This document shows positions 26,654 to 35,803 of a DNA stretch of 64,000 nt, piece after piece. The position numbers were made by a program, and so were the translations under genes. The stretch is from Echinicola strongylocentroti (lineage in GTDB: Bacteria > Bacteroidota > Bacteroidia > Cytophagales > Cyclobacteriaceae), in NCBI RefSeq assembly GCF_003260975.1, contig NZ_CP030041.1:1633501-1697500 (forward strand). Direction: 5' to 3'. The notes under the pieces were generated by a model that worked only from the letters and a program-made list of their open reading frames with translations, made no database searches and was not told where the DNA came from. Position 1 is the first letter of the stretch, and each line of letters begins with the position of its first letter.

Positions 26654-27588
26654 CGCTTTCCTCTTTTAAAATACGCTTTGATTTGGCTTTCGATTGGTGC
26701 TACCGTATCCACACTGAAGACAGGTATCTTATGTTTTTTTAAAGTCGCCTCAAAAGCCGTTAGATCCGTATCAAAACCTTCTTCAAATTGCTTTTGTAAA
26801 TGCTTTTTACGGCCATCGATGCTCACTTGGTACTGCTGGTCTCCTGCGACAAATTTTGATTTGGGAATCTCCCGCTCCATGGGGTCAAACACCTTGGCCA
26901 CTACCACATCATTGTGCTGGGCGATTTGTTTGAGGTACTTGATAGTCTGGGGAGAATAGCGGTGAAAATCACCAATAAAGAACACTAAAAAATCGTGGGT
27001 AACGATATTCCTGATACGAGCAACGACCTCCTTGAGCGCCATATCAAAATCAATCGCCTGGGAAGTAGCCAACTCATGGTTTCTAGAAACAATTTTCTCC
27101 AATAAACGAAGAATATTTTTACGATCTCGCTTAGGAAAAACAATGTCTATTCCCTCATCTGCAAAGACCACTCCGCCCACGCGATCACCTTCCTTGAGTA
27201 CCCGGAAGGCTAGCATTGCGGCAAGTTCAGCAGCCACCACCGCCTTGGTACGCTTTTGGGAACCAAAAAACATGGATTTTGACTGGTCCACCACTATTAA
27301 TGCCGGTTTTTCTTTTTCTTCGGTAAAGACCCGCGTGTGCGTTTGCTGTGTTCGAGCAGTGACTTTCCAATCGATATTGCGAATATCATCTCCCTTTACA
27401 TAATTCCTTACCTCCTCAAAATCCAATCCCCTGCCCCTGAGCTTGGAGGCATGTTTGCCTGCCAAAATGGTGTTTACTTTCTGCTTTCTGGCCTGAAGGC
27501 TAAAATGATGCGCCAGGTACTCCATCCTCACCAACTCTTCCAGGGAGGTGAATACATCTTTGGGGTATTTCTGTTGACTACTGGCCAT
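26650..27588 (-). CDS. DUF58 domain-containing protein
   Basis: A 312-residue cytoplasmic protein of the DUF58 family, a vWA-related fold. The family signature FEEVRNYVKGDDIRNIDW (about residues 56-73) is followed by a MIDAS-like VDQSKSM. It lies 9 bp downstream of moxR and its stop overlaps the next start (ATGA). The arrangement MoxR-DUF58-DUF4381-BatA-BatB is a widely conserved operon, supporting a role as adaptor between the AAA+ ATPase and the membrane-bound Bat proteins. Confidence 0.9.
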   Translation of the reverse strand: MASSQQKYPKDVFTSLEELVRMEYLAHHFSLQARKQKVNTILAGKHASKLRGRGLDFEEVRNYVKGDDIRNIDWKVTARTQQTHTRVFTEEKEKPALIVVDQSKSMFFGSQKRTKAVVAAELAAMLAFRVLKEGDRVGGVVFADEGIDIVFPKRDRKNILRLLEKIVSRNHELATSQAIDFDMALKEVVARIRNIVTHDFLVFFIGDFHRYSPQTIKYLKQIAQHNDVVVAKVFDPMEREIPKSKFVAGDQQYQVSIDGRKKHLQKQFEEGFDTDLTAFEATLKKHKIPVFSVDTVAPIESQIKAYFKRGKR

Positions 27589-27597
27589 AAGGACGTT

Positions 27598-28563
27598 TTA
27601 TGCTACCACGGCGACTTTACCGATCAATTCCTCCAACACCTTGTCCGCTGTCACGCCTTCTGCATTGGCTTCATAGCTTAGGATCAAGCGATGGCGCAAG
27701 CAGTCGTACACCACTGCACGGATATCCTCGGGGGTGACATGGTCCCGTCCTTCCATCCAAGCATGGGTCCTAGAAGCCCTGTCTATGGCGATGCTTCCTC
27801 TTGGGCTGGCACCAAACTCAATCCAGCTATCCAATTCTTCGCTGTATTTTTTCGGGTACCGACTGGCGGAGATAATATCCACAATGTACTTTTCCATGGC
27901 TTCTGAAATCTTCACTGTGGCGATTTCCTGCCTTGCCGTAAAAATCACCTCAGGGCTCAGCCGTTCCTTTTCTTCCCCAGTGGTCTTTTTCTGCTCCTCC
28001 CTATTGAGCCGGAGAATGGCCAGCTCGGCAGCATCATCTGGATAGTCAATGATCACGTGCATCAGAAAACGGTCCATCTGGGCTTCGGGAAGTGGGTAAG
28101 TTCCTTCCTGCTCCACGGGGTTTTGGGTGGCCATGACCATAAACAGCGGATCCATGGCATAGGTCTTCCCAGCTACCGACACCTGTCGCTCTTCCATGGC
28201 TTCGAGCAAGGCCGACTGCACCTTGGCAGGGGCACGGTTGATCTCATCGGCCAAGATCAGGTTATTGAAAATCGGGCCTTGTTGGAAAACAAATTTCTCC
28301 TTTAGCTCAGGTTGGTAAATCTCCGTCCCGGTAATATCAGAAGGCAACAAGTCCGGTGTAAACTGTATTCTGCTCAGTCCACAGTCAAGTTCTTTGGAAA
28401 GGGTCTTGATCGCCCGTGTTTTGGCCAAGCCCGGCAAGCCTTCCAAAAGCATATTGCCATCGGCCAACAACACCAAAATGATCCTATCGATCAGCGTATC
28501 CTGCCCGATAATGGAAGCTGACATCCGTGTCTTAAGTTCCTTTATTGATTCATTTGCTGTCAT
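27598..28563 (-). CDS. MoxR family AAA+ ATPase
   Basis: A 321-residue ATPase, first gene of the bat operon. Walker A is GLPGLAKTRA, Walker B LILADEINRA, sensor 1 MATQNPVE, followed by the lid domain with SPRGSIAI. An ATG 40 codons upstream (28683) would add a proline-rich tail encoded by a direct-repeat spacer (ATCACCAATCACTCAATCACC), so the start MTANESIKEL at 28563 is preferred and matches the usual family length. MoxR proteins act as chaperones for vWA-domain partners, here the two Bat vWA proteins and DUF58. Confidence 0.9.
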   Translation of the reverse strand: MTANESIKELKTRMSASIIGQDTLIDRIILVLLADGNMLLEGLPGLAKTRAIKTLSKELDCGLSRIQFTPDLLPSDITGTEIYQPELKEKFVFQQGPIFNNLILADEINRAPAKVQSALLEAMEERQVSVAGKTYAMDPLFMVMATQNPVEQEGTYPLPEAQMDRFLMHVIIDYPDDAAELAILRLNREEQKKTTGEEKERLSPEVIFTARQEIATVKISEAMEKYIVDIISASRYPKKYSEELDSWIEFGASPRGSIAIDRASRTHAWMEGRDHVTPEDIRAVVYDCLRHRLILSYEANAEGVTADKVLEELIGKVAVVA

Positions 28564-28703
28564 GTAGTGCGTACTGGTTATTGGTGATTGAGTGATTGGT
28601 GATTGGATAGGCGCTCCACGGCCCATAAACTTCCGTGGCCTTACTGCTCCCTCATGTTTCTTGGACAGTAAAGCTATCGGCATTCGCTATTCACCAAAGG
28701 TAA

Positions 28704-28740
28704 AATGGGGCAGCTACATAGGAACTGCCCCATTAAAAAA
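28704..28740 (-). terminator. Rho-independent terminator of the sulfatase gene
   Basis: AATGGGGCAG (28704-28713) pairs with CTGCCCCATT (28725-28734). On the minus strand the stem ends in TTTTA; on the plus strand it is followed by seven As. It lies just past the sulfatase stop and before moxR. Confidence 0.65.
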
Positions 28741-28765
28741 AGGTTGTATTTGAATCGGCAGCTCC

Positions 28766-30277
28766 CTAGTTTCTAGGAGGCGTTGCCATTTGCTGTACTA
28801 CTTTATCTATGGACAGAGAAGACCCTGTCTGAGGAGGAAACTCCTTAAACGTAGATAAAAACTCCGCAGCGTAGCGCTGTGCCGGCACAAAGAGCCACAT
28901 ATTCTCTCCATACCACTTCACATACATTCTAGAATCGGGAGAGACCTCATAAGGATCTGCTCTTAAATTCACAATAAGTGGCCAACTAGGCGATTTTCTA
29001 TAAGCTTGTGAAATATCACCTTCCATGATGGTAAAATGAACCTTCCACATGCCATAACGAATGGCATTCAAGTTAGCACCTGCGTCAAAATAAAAGATTT
29101 CCTTTCTAGGAGACTCTTCTACTTCACCTTTGAAAAACGGCATCATATTGTAGCCATCCAAGTGTTGCTTAAAGGTCTTTCCATTGGCTTGGTAGCCGTT
29201 CTTTACTTTTTCTTTGATATCCGGCTCACCGGCAGCTGCCAAAATAGTTGGCATCATGTCCTCATGACTAAAGATATCATTATAAACCGTACCCGGCTCG
29301 ATCACTCCTGGCCAGCGGATTGCGGTAGGAACACGGAAGCCACCTTCCCAAGTGGTTCCTTTTTCACCTCTAAAAGGAGAGCTGCCACCATCAGGCCACG
29401 TAACTTTCTCTGCACCGTTATCCGTAGAATACATCACGATGGTATTATCAGTAATGCCCAACTCGTCCAGTTTGTCGAGAATTCTCCCTACAGCCTTGTC
29501 ATGCTCTACCATACCGTCAGGGTATATCCCAATTCCAGTCACGCCATCACTTTCCTCTTTCAGGTGCGTCCAAATATGCATACGCGTAGCACTCAACCAA
29601 ACAAAGAAAGGCTTGCCATCGGCATGGGCTTTTTCGATAAATTCGATCGCAGCGTCTTCAAACTCTTCATCGACCGTTTCCATTCGCTCTTTGGTCAATG
29701 GGCCCGTATCTTCGATGCTGCCGTCAGCAGTACTGTGGATCACTCCCCTTGGACCAAACTTCTTCCTGAATTCTGGATCTTTGGGGTAATAATATCCTTC
29801 CGGCTCCTCTTCAGCGTTCAGGTGGTACAGGTTACCAAAAAACTCATCAAAACCGTGGTTGGTCGGCAAGTGTTCATCTTGATCGCCTAGGTGATTTTTA
29901 CCAAATTGGCCCGTAGCATAGCCCTGTGGCTTGAGGAGATCGGCAATAGTAGGCTGGGATTCTTGGATCCCGTGGCTATCTCCAGGCATTCCGATTGTGA
30001 GTAACCCTGTTCTGAATGGGTGCTGACCAAGGATAAACGCCGCTCTTCCCGCAGTACAGGATTGCTGGCCGTACCAGTCCGTAAATACAGCTCCTTCATT
30101 GGCTATTCGGTCGATGTTAGGTGTCTTGTACCCCATCATGCCATTATTATTAAAGCCCACATTGGACCAACCAATGTCATCACCCCAGATCACCAGGACA
30201 TTGGGCTTCTCCTGCGCTTCTGCTATTTGCCAGCTACTGGCCGCCAAAAAGCAAGTCACTAAAATTTTCTTAAACAT
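28766..30277 (-). CDS. Arylsulfatase family protein (Cys-type)
   Basis: A 503-residue exported sulfatase with a signal peptide ending near AEAQ (residue 22). Calcium ligands are in WGDDIGW (D33, D34). The formylglycine motif is CTAGR with Cys74, so the enzyme needs maturation by a formylglycine-generating enzyme or an anaerobic maturase; neither is in the window. Further active-site motifs are GKNHLGD, a Lys/His pair around SATRMHIWTH, and YSTDNGAE. The usual substrates are sulfate esters such as algal polysaccharide units, which fits a marine lifestyle, but the specificity cannot be read here. It is monocistronic. Confidence 0.9.
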   Translation of the reverse strand: MFKKILVTCFLAASSWQIAEAQEKPNVLVIWGDDIGWSNVGFNNNGMMGYKTPNIDRIANEGAVFTDWYGQQSCTAGRAAFILGQHPFRTGLLTIGMPGDSHGIQESQPTIADLLKPQGYATGQFGKNHLGDQDEHLPTNHGFDEFFGNLYHLNAEEEPEGYYYPKDPEFRKKFGPRGVIHSTADGSIEDTGPLTKERMETVDEEFEDAAIEFIEKAHADGKPFFVWLSATRMHIWTHLKEESDGVTGIGIYPDGMVEHDKAVGRILDKLDELGITDNTIVMYSTDNGAEKVTWPDGGSSPFRGEKGTTWEGGFRVPTAIRWPGVIEPGTVYNDIFSHEDMMPTILAAAGEPDIKEKVKNGYQANGKTFKQHLDGYNMMPFFKGEVEESPRKEIFYFDAGANLNAIRYGMWKVHFTIMEGDISQAYRKSPSWPLIVNLRADPYEVSPDSRMYVKWYGENMWLFVPAQRYAAEFLSTFKEFPPQTGSSLSIDKVVQQMATPPRN

Positions 30278-30693
30278 ACATCATAGAATTAATTGTAAAT
30301 AAATAAGGGTTCAGCTTTACATGTTGATTGAGATGAGAAGTTAACCATTATCAATTCTACGATTGCGAGAAATCACCAATCGACTGCCAATATTTACCAA
30401 TTTTGGCAAAAATCAGCTATATGGAATTATTACCAAAACAATTAAAAAATCAATATCAAAATTGTGCAACAGTACTTTATAACCTGAGTTCGGCTTATTG
30501 TAAGTAGTAAAAACGTCATAGCGGACGCAGTAAAAAATGCCGTTATTCCGACAGCTATGCTGCAGAACCACTAGCATTGAGTTTGTAACTCAATAGGGGG
30601 CATAGGAAGCCTGTTGAGCTTCATCGAATGCCCTATTTTTATTTGTTGTTCTTTTTTTACGGTTTTGTAACTGGATTGAAGAAACACCCGATC
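30278..30693. other. Intergenic spacer with short repeats
   Basis: No gene. It contains AACCTGAGTTCGGCTTATT (30481-30499), also found with one change at 20022-20040, and a hairpin ATTGAGTT-TGT-AACTCAAT (30576-30594) of the loop-conserved type seen at 21569-21617. The part next to the sulfatase is AT-rich and probably holds its promoter, but no clear TAnnTTTG box is present. Confidence 0.55.
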
Positions 30694-31158
30694 CTATAAT
30701 ACTCCGGGGATCAAACTTCCCAAATGGGAGCCAAATGCCAAGATCAAACAAGAGATCACCGCCCCTATGCTAATGGCAATAAAAGAAGACGCTCGTGGCA
30801 ACTTAAAAATATAGGCCGCAATGGTCCCCATGTATACCCCCGTAAAAGGCAGCGGTATCATCACAAACATCATCAAACCCCAAAACCCATATTTTTGGAT
30901 TTTGTCGCCTACACCACTCTTGGCTCGGCGCATCAGTTTTACTGACTGGCTTTTATACATGCGGTACTTCCATAGTCGGTTATTAAAATTATCAATCAAA
31001 AACATCATGATCGGAAATACCAGCAAATTCGCAATAAGCCCTACTCCAAGGGCCGTCAGGGGATGGAGGCCATTGAGCACTCCGTATGGTATCCCTACCC
31101 TGGATTCCCCAAAAGGAGAAATGCTCAATAAAAAGGTATGTATTATTATATTAATCAT
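30694..31158 (-). CDS. Small multidrug export family membrane protein (PF06695-like)
   Basis: A 154-residue integral membrane protein with about four hydrophobic segments. The N-terminal ISPFGESRVGIPYGV and the central FWGLMMFVMIPLPFTGVYMGT match the family often annotated as small multi-drug export protein, related to DedA-like folds with re-entrant helices. Actual transport activity is poorly documented for the family. No operon partner is evident: 110 bp separate it from the next minus-strand gene. Confidence 0.8.
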   Translation of the reverse strand: MINIIIHTFLLSISPFGESRVGIPYGVLNGLHPLTALGVGLIANLLVFPIMMFLIDNFNNRLWKYRMYKSQSVKLMRRAKSGVGDKIQKYGFWGLMMFVMIPLPFTGVYMGTIAAYIFKLPRASSFIAISIGAVISCLILAFGSHLGSLIPGVL

Positions 31159-31269
31159 TATTGTCGTTTAAATATATAGTAAGAAATCACTTCCTGTCCG
31201 TACCCTATCGTTCGCTACCTTATCAATAGGGTATACACTAAAACCAAATTGTAAATTACAGGAAGTCCG

Positions 31270-31635
31270 TCAAGAAATTAGATGGACATAATATGGTGGA
31301 GCCCGTCCAGAAAAATGAGGCACTACGCCTGATCTCAAAGATACTTTTCTTACTGGCTTATAGGCACTAAAAAAAGTCTGGTACCCTATGTTAAAATCTA
31401 CTGACTGTAGGAAAAATGTTTTGCCGGGATGCTGTTCGTTATCCCCCAAACAACTCGCCGCCCTGGCAGACCTTGCCTGAACATAGCTCCCTGCAATGGC
31501 GGTATTATCACCATTGGCCCTTAGTACTGTTTTCTCCACCGCTTTTGCCACAGAAGCCGCTTCCATTTCCCCCATGAAAATGGTAAAGGCCACTAGGCAA
31601 AATAAAAAGAAAACAATCTTGGAGCATTTATTCAT
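31270..31635 (-). CDS. Hypothetical short secreted protein
   Basis: I do not recognise this gene. From the ATG at 31635 it encodes about 121 residues: a clear signal peptide (MNKCSKIVFFLFCLVAFTIFMGEMEAA), then a basic region with a single extracellular Cys and an aromatic tail ending PPYYVHLIS. A start 13 codons further upstream would place charged residues before the signal, so the inner ATG is preferred. Support is the signal sequence and same-strand context only; it could be a chance ORF. Confidence 0.4.
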   Translation of the reverse strand: MNKCSKIVFFLFCLVAFTIFMGEMEAASVAKAVEKTVLRANGDNTAIAGSYVQARSARAASCLGDNEQHPGKTFFLQSVDFNIGYQTFFSAYKPVRKVSLRSGVVPHFSGRAPPYYVHLIS

Positions 31636-31793
31636 TGGTGCGAATGTAGATACATTTATTAGATTTTGGTACAAAAACCAAAACTCTTATACGGGAAAGT
31701 TGATTTCAAGTTTGGTGCCAAAAGTAAAAATCATGACACCATGGCCATTTTTATAAGCAATAATCCTTTTATGTCAGTCTCTGTAACATCAAA

Positions 31794-31849
31794 GAAAGAA
31801 GCCAAGCCCATCGGTCCAGCTATTTTGGAATGTCGACGGGCTTGGCCTC
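31794..31849 (-). terminator. Terminator-like hairpin after pepP
   Basis: GCCAAGCCC (31801-31809) pairs with GGGCTTGGC (31838-31846) across a 28-base loop, with a T-rich tail on the minus strand (TTCTTTCTTTG). The large loop lowers confidence. Confidence 0.45.
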
Positions 31850-31867
31850 CTTGGGATGCTATCTCTT

Positions 31868-33247
31868 TTAGGACAATGCCTCTTTCCGTACTTTTTCTAC
31901 CTCATCTGGCGCAATCGGCAGCGGAGTACCCAATAGATCAGCACCTGAATCCGTAATGACAAAATCCTCCTCTACCCGGATTCCTCCAAAGTCACGGTAA
32001 GTATCCAGCTTATTGTAATCGATAAAATCCTTGAATTTGCCTTCGGCCTTATACATATCGATCAATTCAGGGATAATATAAATCCCCGGCTCCACTGTAA
32101 TGACATTATTTGACTCCAGTGCTTTGCCCAGCCGAAGTGACTTCAGGCCAAACTCGGAGGATTTTTTTAGCTCGGGCGTATAGCCTACATATTGCTCACC
32201 GAGGTTTTCCATATCGTGCACATCCAGCCCCATCATGTGCCCAAGTCCGCACTGAAAAAACATGGTATGCGCTCCTGCTGCCACCGCTTCTTTGGCATCG
32301 CCTTTCATCAGTCCTACTCCTTTCAACCCTTCTACCAAAGTCTCTGCCGCCAATAGATGGACATCCAAGAAACGTTTACCCGGGCGAAGGGATTCCACTG
32401 CCGCCCGATGAGCATTATAGACGATTTCGTATAGCTCCCTTTGCCGTGCATCAAACTTGCCGCTAACAGGGAAGGTCCTCGTCATATCGCCTGCATAAAA
32501 CTCCGTGGATTCTGCTCCTGAGTCAAACAACATGATATCTCCCTCCTTCAGCGTATTGCCATAATAATGATTGTGCAAAGTCTGCCCATTGATCGTAGCT
32601 ATCGGGGGAAAAGACAGGGAGGCATTATACGACCTGGCCACGCTCGTAGCCACGGCTACCAACTCATATTCCTTCATTCCAGCTCTGGCCGCTTTCATCA
32701 CTGCTAGGTGAACGGCAGAAGTCCTGCTCACTGCTTCATCCATTTCGGCCAGCTCCTCGGACGATTTAATATTACGCTGCTTGGCCACTGCCTGAATCAA
32801 CTTCACTGAAGGCATGCTTTCCACCTCCTCTATAGATTTGCCCAACAATTCACGAAGCTTCAGCACATGCTCTCCCCTGTAAGGAGGAAGGATATGACAG
32901 TCTGCTTTGATAAAATCAGCCAACTTTCTCAGTGGCGCCGTGTTCACCACACCGACTTGCTCACCAAGCTCGGCGATAGTTGGCTGTGGCCCGGTCCATA
33001 CGATATCGTCTATTTCATAATCGTCTCCGAAAATATAATCCTTGTCCGCATCACAGTCGATCACTCCTACCAATCCTGGCAGAGAAATCCCAAAGTAATA
33101 TAAAAAGGTACTGTCCTGTCTGAAGGGATACCAGTTATGGTCAAAATTGATGCTTGCTTCATCGTTTCCTAAAAAAAGCAATTGGCCCTTGCCCATTTCA
33201 GCTCTGAGTTTGGCCCTTCTTTCTTGATAAATCTCTTTCTTGAACAT
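31868..33247 (-). CDS. pepP: Aminopeptidase P family protein (Xaa-Pro aminopeptidase)
   Basis: A 459-residue M24B peptidase that removes N-terminal residues preceding proline. An N-terminal creatinase-like domain (about 1-170) precedes the pita-bread catalytic domain. Dinuclear metal ligands are visible in FDSGAE, GDMTRTFPV, LGHMMGLDVHD, VEPGIY and GGIRVEEDF. No signal peptide, so it is cytoplasmic. The start MFKKEIYQERR at 33247 is preferred over an ATG 20 codons upstream that adds an unrelated tail. It is monocistronic and followed by a terminator-like hairpin. Confidence 0.9.
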   Translation of the reverse strand: MFKKEIYQERRAKLRAEMGKGQLLFLGNDEASINFDHNWYPFRQDSTFLYYFGISLPGLVGVIDCDADKDYIFGDDYEIDDIVWTGPQPTIAELGEQVGVVNTAPLRKLADFIKADCHILPPYRGEHVLKLRELLGKSIEEVESMPSVKLIQAVAKQRNIKSSEELAEMDEAVSRTSAVHLAVMKAARAGMKEYELVAVATSVARSYNASLSFPPIATINGQTLHNHYYGNTLKEGDIMLFDSGAESTEFYAGDMTRTFPVSGKFDARQRELYEIVYNAHRAAVESLRPGKRFLDVHLLAAETLVEGLKGVGLMKGDAKEAVAAGAHTMFFQCGLGHMMGLDVHDMENLGEQYVGYTPELKKSSEFGLKSLRLGKALESNNVITVEPGIYIIPELIDMYKAEGKFKDFIDYNKLDTYRDFGGIRVEEDFVITDSGADLLGTPLPIAPDEVEKVRKEALS

Positions 33248-33408
33248 TATATGTGGGTAGGTTAAATTTGATATCCTACAAATGTCCGAAAGTATTTGGA
33301 CAAACAAAAAAAGAAGGCTGTTATTGGTTATCGGGTTACTGGTGTGTTGGGTTATAGAGTTACTAGGTTATTGGGAATCTACAGTCTATTTTCATAGATC
33401 GGAGTTTA

Positions 33409-34269
33409 AACCCGGGTTCAATGCCGTTTAGTTAAGGGTATTCCCTTCTTTTCATGTACCTAAAAGTCCTTTTTTTTGATTGACTTTGGCTGGGGAAACC
33501 TGATCATCTTGGTGGATTTTATCCTTTTCCTTTTTTCCCCCGAAAGCCTTCGGGGCAGGCTATTGATGAAAAAAGAAAGAAAAAAATCTAGGCCGGTGGT
33601 CTGCCTTTTAAAATGGAACATGGATTTACCCTGCGACCGAGATCCGTCACCCATTTTAATTTCCACCCGATGGCTACGACCTAAAAGTGAGTGGGGCTCG
33701 CTGTTCCACGACGCGAGCCAACTCCCTTTCTTAACGGCCTCCACCATCGGCTGGAAAACAGGCATACCAAGGGCCGTCATAAGGAAGCGATACCTTTTTT
33801 GGCTCAGGCGGGCTTATAGTTCTCGCTCAACTTGGTTTCTTAAGAAAATATACCACTACATGGAATAATGATGATAATTTATCCATAAGAAACTTATTAA
33901 TCGGATCCGCCTTGCAGGTATTGGGCGTTAAGAAATTAAAAAGCGGGTGGGCAAAAAGGCAGGCTTGTTTGACGAAATATTAGCCAAAAAGAATGTTGGC
34001 AGCTAAAGAAGGTACCTGGCTTTAGATAGGCCTGCTTGGCTTTAGACAGGAGGAGTTTGCCTGCATGAGGGAAGGTTTTAATTTTAGGCCAATAGATGCA
34101 CAGCGGCGGGTTTTTTTGGTTACTTTTTTGACCTGAAGCAAAAAAGTAACAAAGGTAAAGGGATGAAAACCACCTAGGAATTTAGCTAGAAAAAATAACT
34201 GACCAAGGAAAAAATATAGAACCCATATTTTCCAGATACACACTAACTAAACGGCATTGAACCCGGGTT
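33409..34269. mobile_element. 861-bp non-autonomous element with perfect 25-bp terminal inverted repeats
   Basis: The ends 33409-33433 and 34245-34269 are exact inverted copies (AACCCGGGTTCAATGCC continuing to GTTTAGTT). The interior holds only short, overlapping, low-complexity frames without recognisable domains, so no transposase is encoded. An internally deleted relative of about 197 bp sits at 51469-51665, sharing both flanks (the GATTGACTTTGGCTG region on the left and the AGAACCCATATT region on the right). The right terminus overlaps the last two bases of the TAA stop of the porin gene. Confidence 0.7.
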
Positions 34270-35515
34270 AAAAAGAAAAATCGTACTGCACCCTGACGCG
34301 CCAGTCATTGGCTTCTAGGTTCAGGGACATATCATCGAAATCAAACAAGGTCACATCAGCAGTAAGTTTATTCAGGTGACCGTTAAAAAAGCAATTCACT
34401 GCTAACGTATATTCCTCTTCACTATTATCGGGAAGACTAAGCTCCGGCTGGTAATAAGCATAGCGTCCGGCCACTTCCAAAAGCGGTTTTCTTGTTCCTA
34501 CTGCGCCGTTATTGACGACATAACCACCCTGCAAATAGAAACCTGCCAAGTGACCGGTATCTTCACTCAACCTGTCATTGATCCGCTTTCGATGGTATTC
34601 ACTTTGCCAGCTGAAGGCCTTGTATTTGAGGGCTGTTTCCAACACCCATTGGTCTACATTGTACTGTCCAGGCTCACCACCTTCATACCCAAGTAATTCC
34701 CCTCCTCCGCTAGATGAAAAACGGGTGTATGGGCTGGTATTGGTCGCACCTGCCAGGGCAATAGACGCTTGTGGTTTTTCGTGATAGCTGAGATCAGTTC
34801 CTGAGATCGAAGGACCATCTCCCAAGAAGTTCCAAAACACTTTACCTACATACATGAGTTTTTTATCATCATTCTCTCTTGCTCCACGCCCCATCCCGGT
34901 CAAGGCTGCCAAGTGATAGTTGAAATCCACCAGACCACCTTCGTCTATCCTGCCATATATGGAAGCTCCCTGCTGACGGTCGATGGTAAATGGCCTGTTG
35001 ATCAAAGAGCGCTCCAGCATCTGCTGCTTTCCACTGGAGATGGATCGCTCCCTGGTATATTCCATCTTCCACTGCCCAACCTTAAAGCTCAGCCAAGGCC
35101 ATTTTTCCACCATCACACGAAAGTCCAACAACCTGCTTGCTCCCAGTTCATATTCAAAATAATATTTTAACCAAGGCTGATAGGCATGCCCTCCCACCTT
35201 AAGACGTGCCCGGTTGATCTTGAACACGTGTTGGTTAGGGGCACTGTAATCGTCAAAGGTCAACGGATCCTGATCAGACGAAAAGGCATACCTAAACTGT
35301 AACCTTCCGGCTATCTGCAACTGGAATTTATTATCTGGAGTAGTAAATTGGAATCCTTTGGATGTATGTTTGATATCCACCCCAACCGAATCTGATGTCG
35401 TCGTCTGTGCAGAAATGGGTACAGCAAACCCTAGCCATACACAGACAGCAACACACAGTTTGCCCATGTCCATAAAGCGATTTTCTTTTTTTCTAAATTT
35501 AATCATTCGGAACAT
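34268..35515 (-). CDS. Phosphate-selective porin O/P-like outer membrane protein
   Basis: A predicted outer membrane beta-barrel of up to 415 residues (PF07396-like). The signal peptide ends near VPISAQ. The mature part begins with FQFTTPDNKFQLQIAGRLQFRYAF and alternates polar and aromatic strands to a C-terminal VRVQYDFSF. The motif GQWKMEYTRERSISSGKQQMLERS is typical of the family. The start may be this ATG, or MIKF or MDMGKL a few codons inside. The stop codon TAA lies in the end of an inverted-repeat element. It is divergent from prs, with a 22-bp palindrome 46 bp upstream that may control it. The transported ion is unknown. Confidence 0.82.
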   Translation of the reverse strand: MFRMIKFRKKENRFMDMGKLCVAVCVWLGFAVPISAQTTTSDSVGVDIKHTSKGFQFTTPDNKFQLQIAGRLQFRYAFSSDQDPLTFDDYSAPNQHVFKINRARLKVGGHAYQPWLKYYFEYELGASRLLDFRVMVEKWPWLSFKVGQWKMEYTRERSISSGKQQMLERSLINRPFTIDRQQGASIYGRIDEGGLVDFNYHLAALTGMGRGARENDDKKLMYVGKVFWNFLGDGPSISGTDLSYHEKPQASIALAGATNTSPYTRFSSSGGGELLGYEGGEPGQYNVDQWVLETALKYKAFSWQSEYHRKRINDRLSEDTGHLAGFYLQGGYVVNNGAVGTRKPLLEVAGRYAYYQPELSLPDNSEEEYTLAVNCFFNGHLNKLTADVTLFDFDDMSLNLEANDWRVRVQYDFSF

Positions 35516-35560
35516 TTAATCGACCCGGCTCCTTGCATTTCCAGATCAATTAAATGTTAA

Positions 35561-35582
35561 TTTGTGATAGGCCTATCACAAA
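35561..35582. promoter_or_regulatory. Perfect 22-bp palindrome between porin and prs
   Basis: TTTGTGATAGG followed by its exact reverse complement. It resembles a CRP/FNR-type dyad (TGTGA...TCACA) but the spacing is 8 rather than 6 bases. It is 46 bp upstream of the porin ATG and about 170 bp from the prs promoter, so the porin is the likelier target. Confidence 0.55.
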
Positions 35583-35751
35583 ATAATTGGCCGCAAAAGT
35601 ACCTCATTCCTTTCTAACTGGTCATACGTCAAAGTTAACTTTTTGTTAACAATCACAACGCAAGGTAACAATTGGTTAATCTTTATTCAAAAAACCTTTT
35701 TCTTAAAAATCTATTCATGGCGCTATTACTGCTGAGTTCCACCTTTTTTTT

Positions 35752-35759
35752 TATCTTTG
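35752..35759 (+). promoter_or_regulatory. -7 box (TATCTTTG) of prs
   Basis: An exact TAnnTTTG match 44 bases upstream of the prs ATG, preceded by a T-rich tract. No Shine-Dalgarno sequence is seen before the ATG, which is usual in this phylum. Confidence 0.6.
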
Positions 35760-35803
35760 TCCAGTGAAAACCAAAACTATTTCCTTAACAAAATCTACAC
35801 AAC

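Noticed and set aside
28563..28683. Forty-residue N-terminal extension of MoxR
   Set aside because: It is encoded by a direct-repeat spacer rich in Pro/Ile/Thr and is absent from the normal family length; the inner ATG is preferred.
33460..33868. Overlapping plus and minus frames of 106 and 130 residues inside the 861-bp element
   Set aside because: They are basic, low-complexity sequences without domains, overlap each other on both strands, and are truncated in the deleted copy at 51469-51665.
34022..34243. Minus-strand frame of 73 residues
   Set aside because: It lies inside the same inverted-repeat element, with no start signal and no recognisable family.
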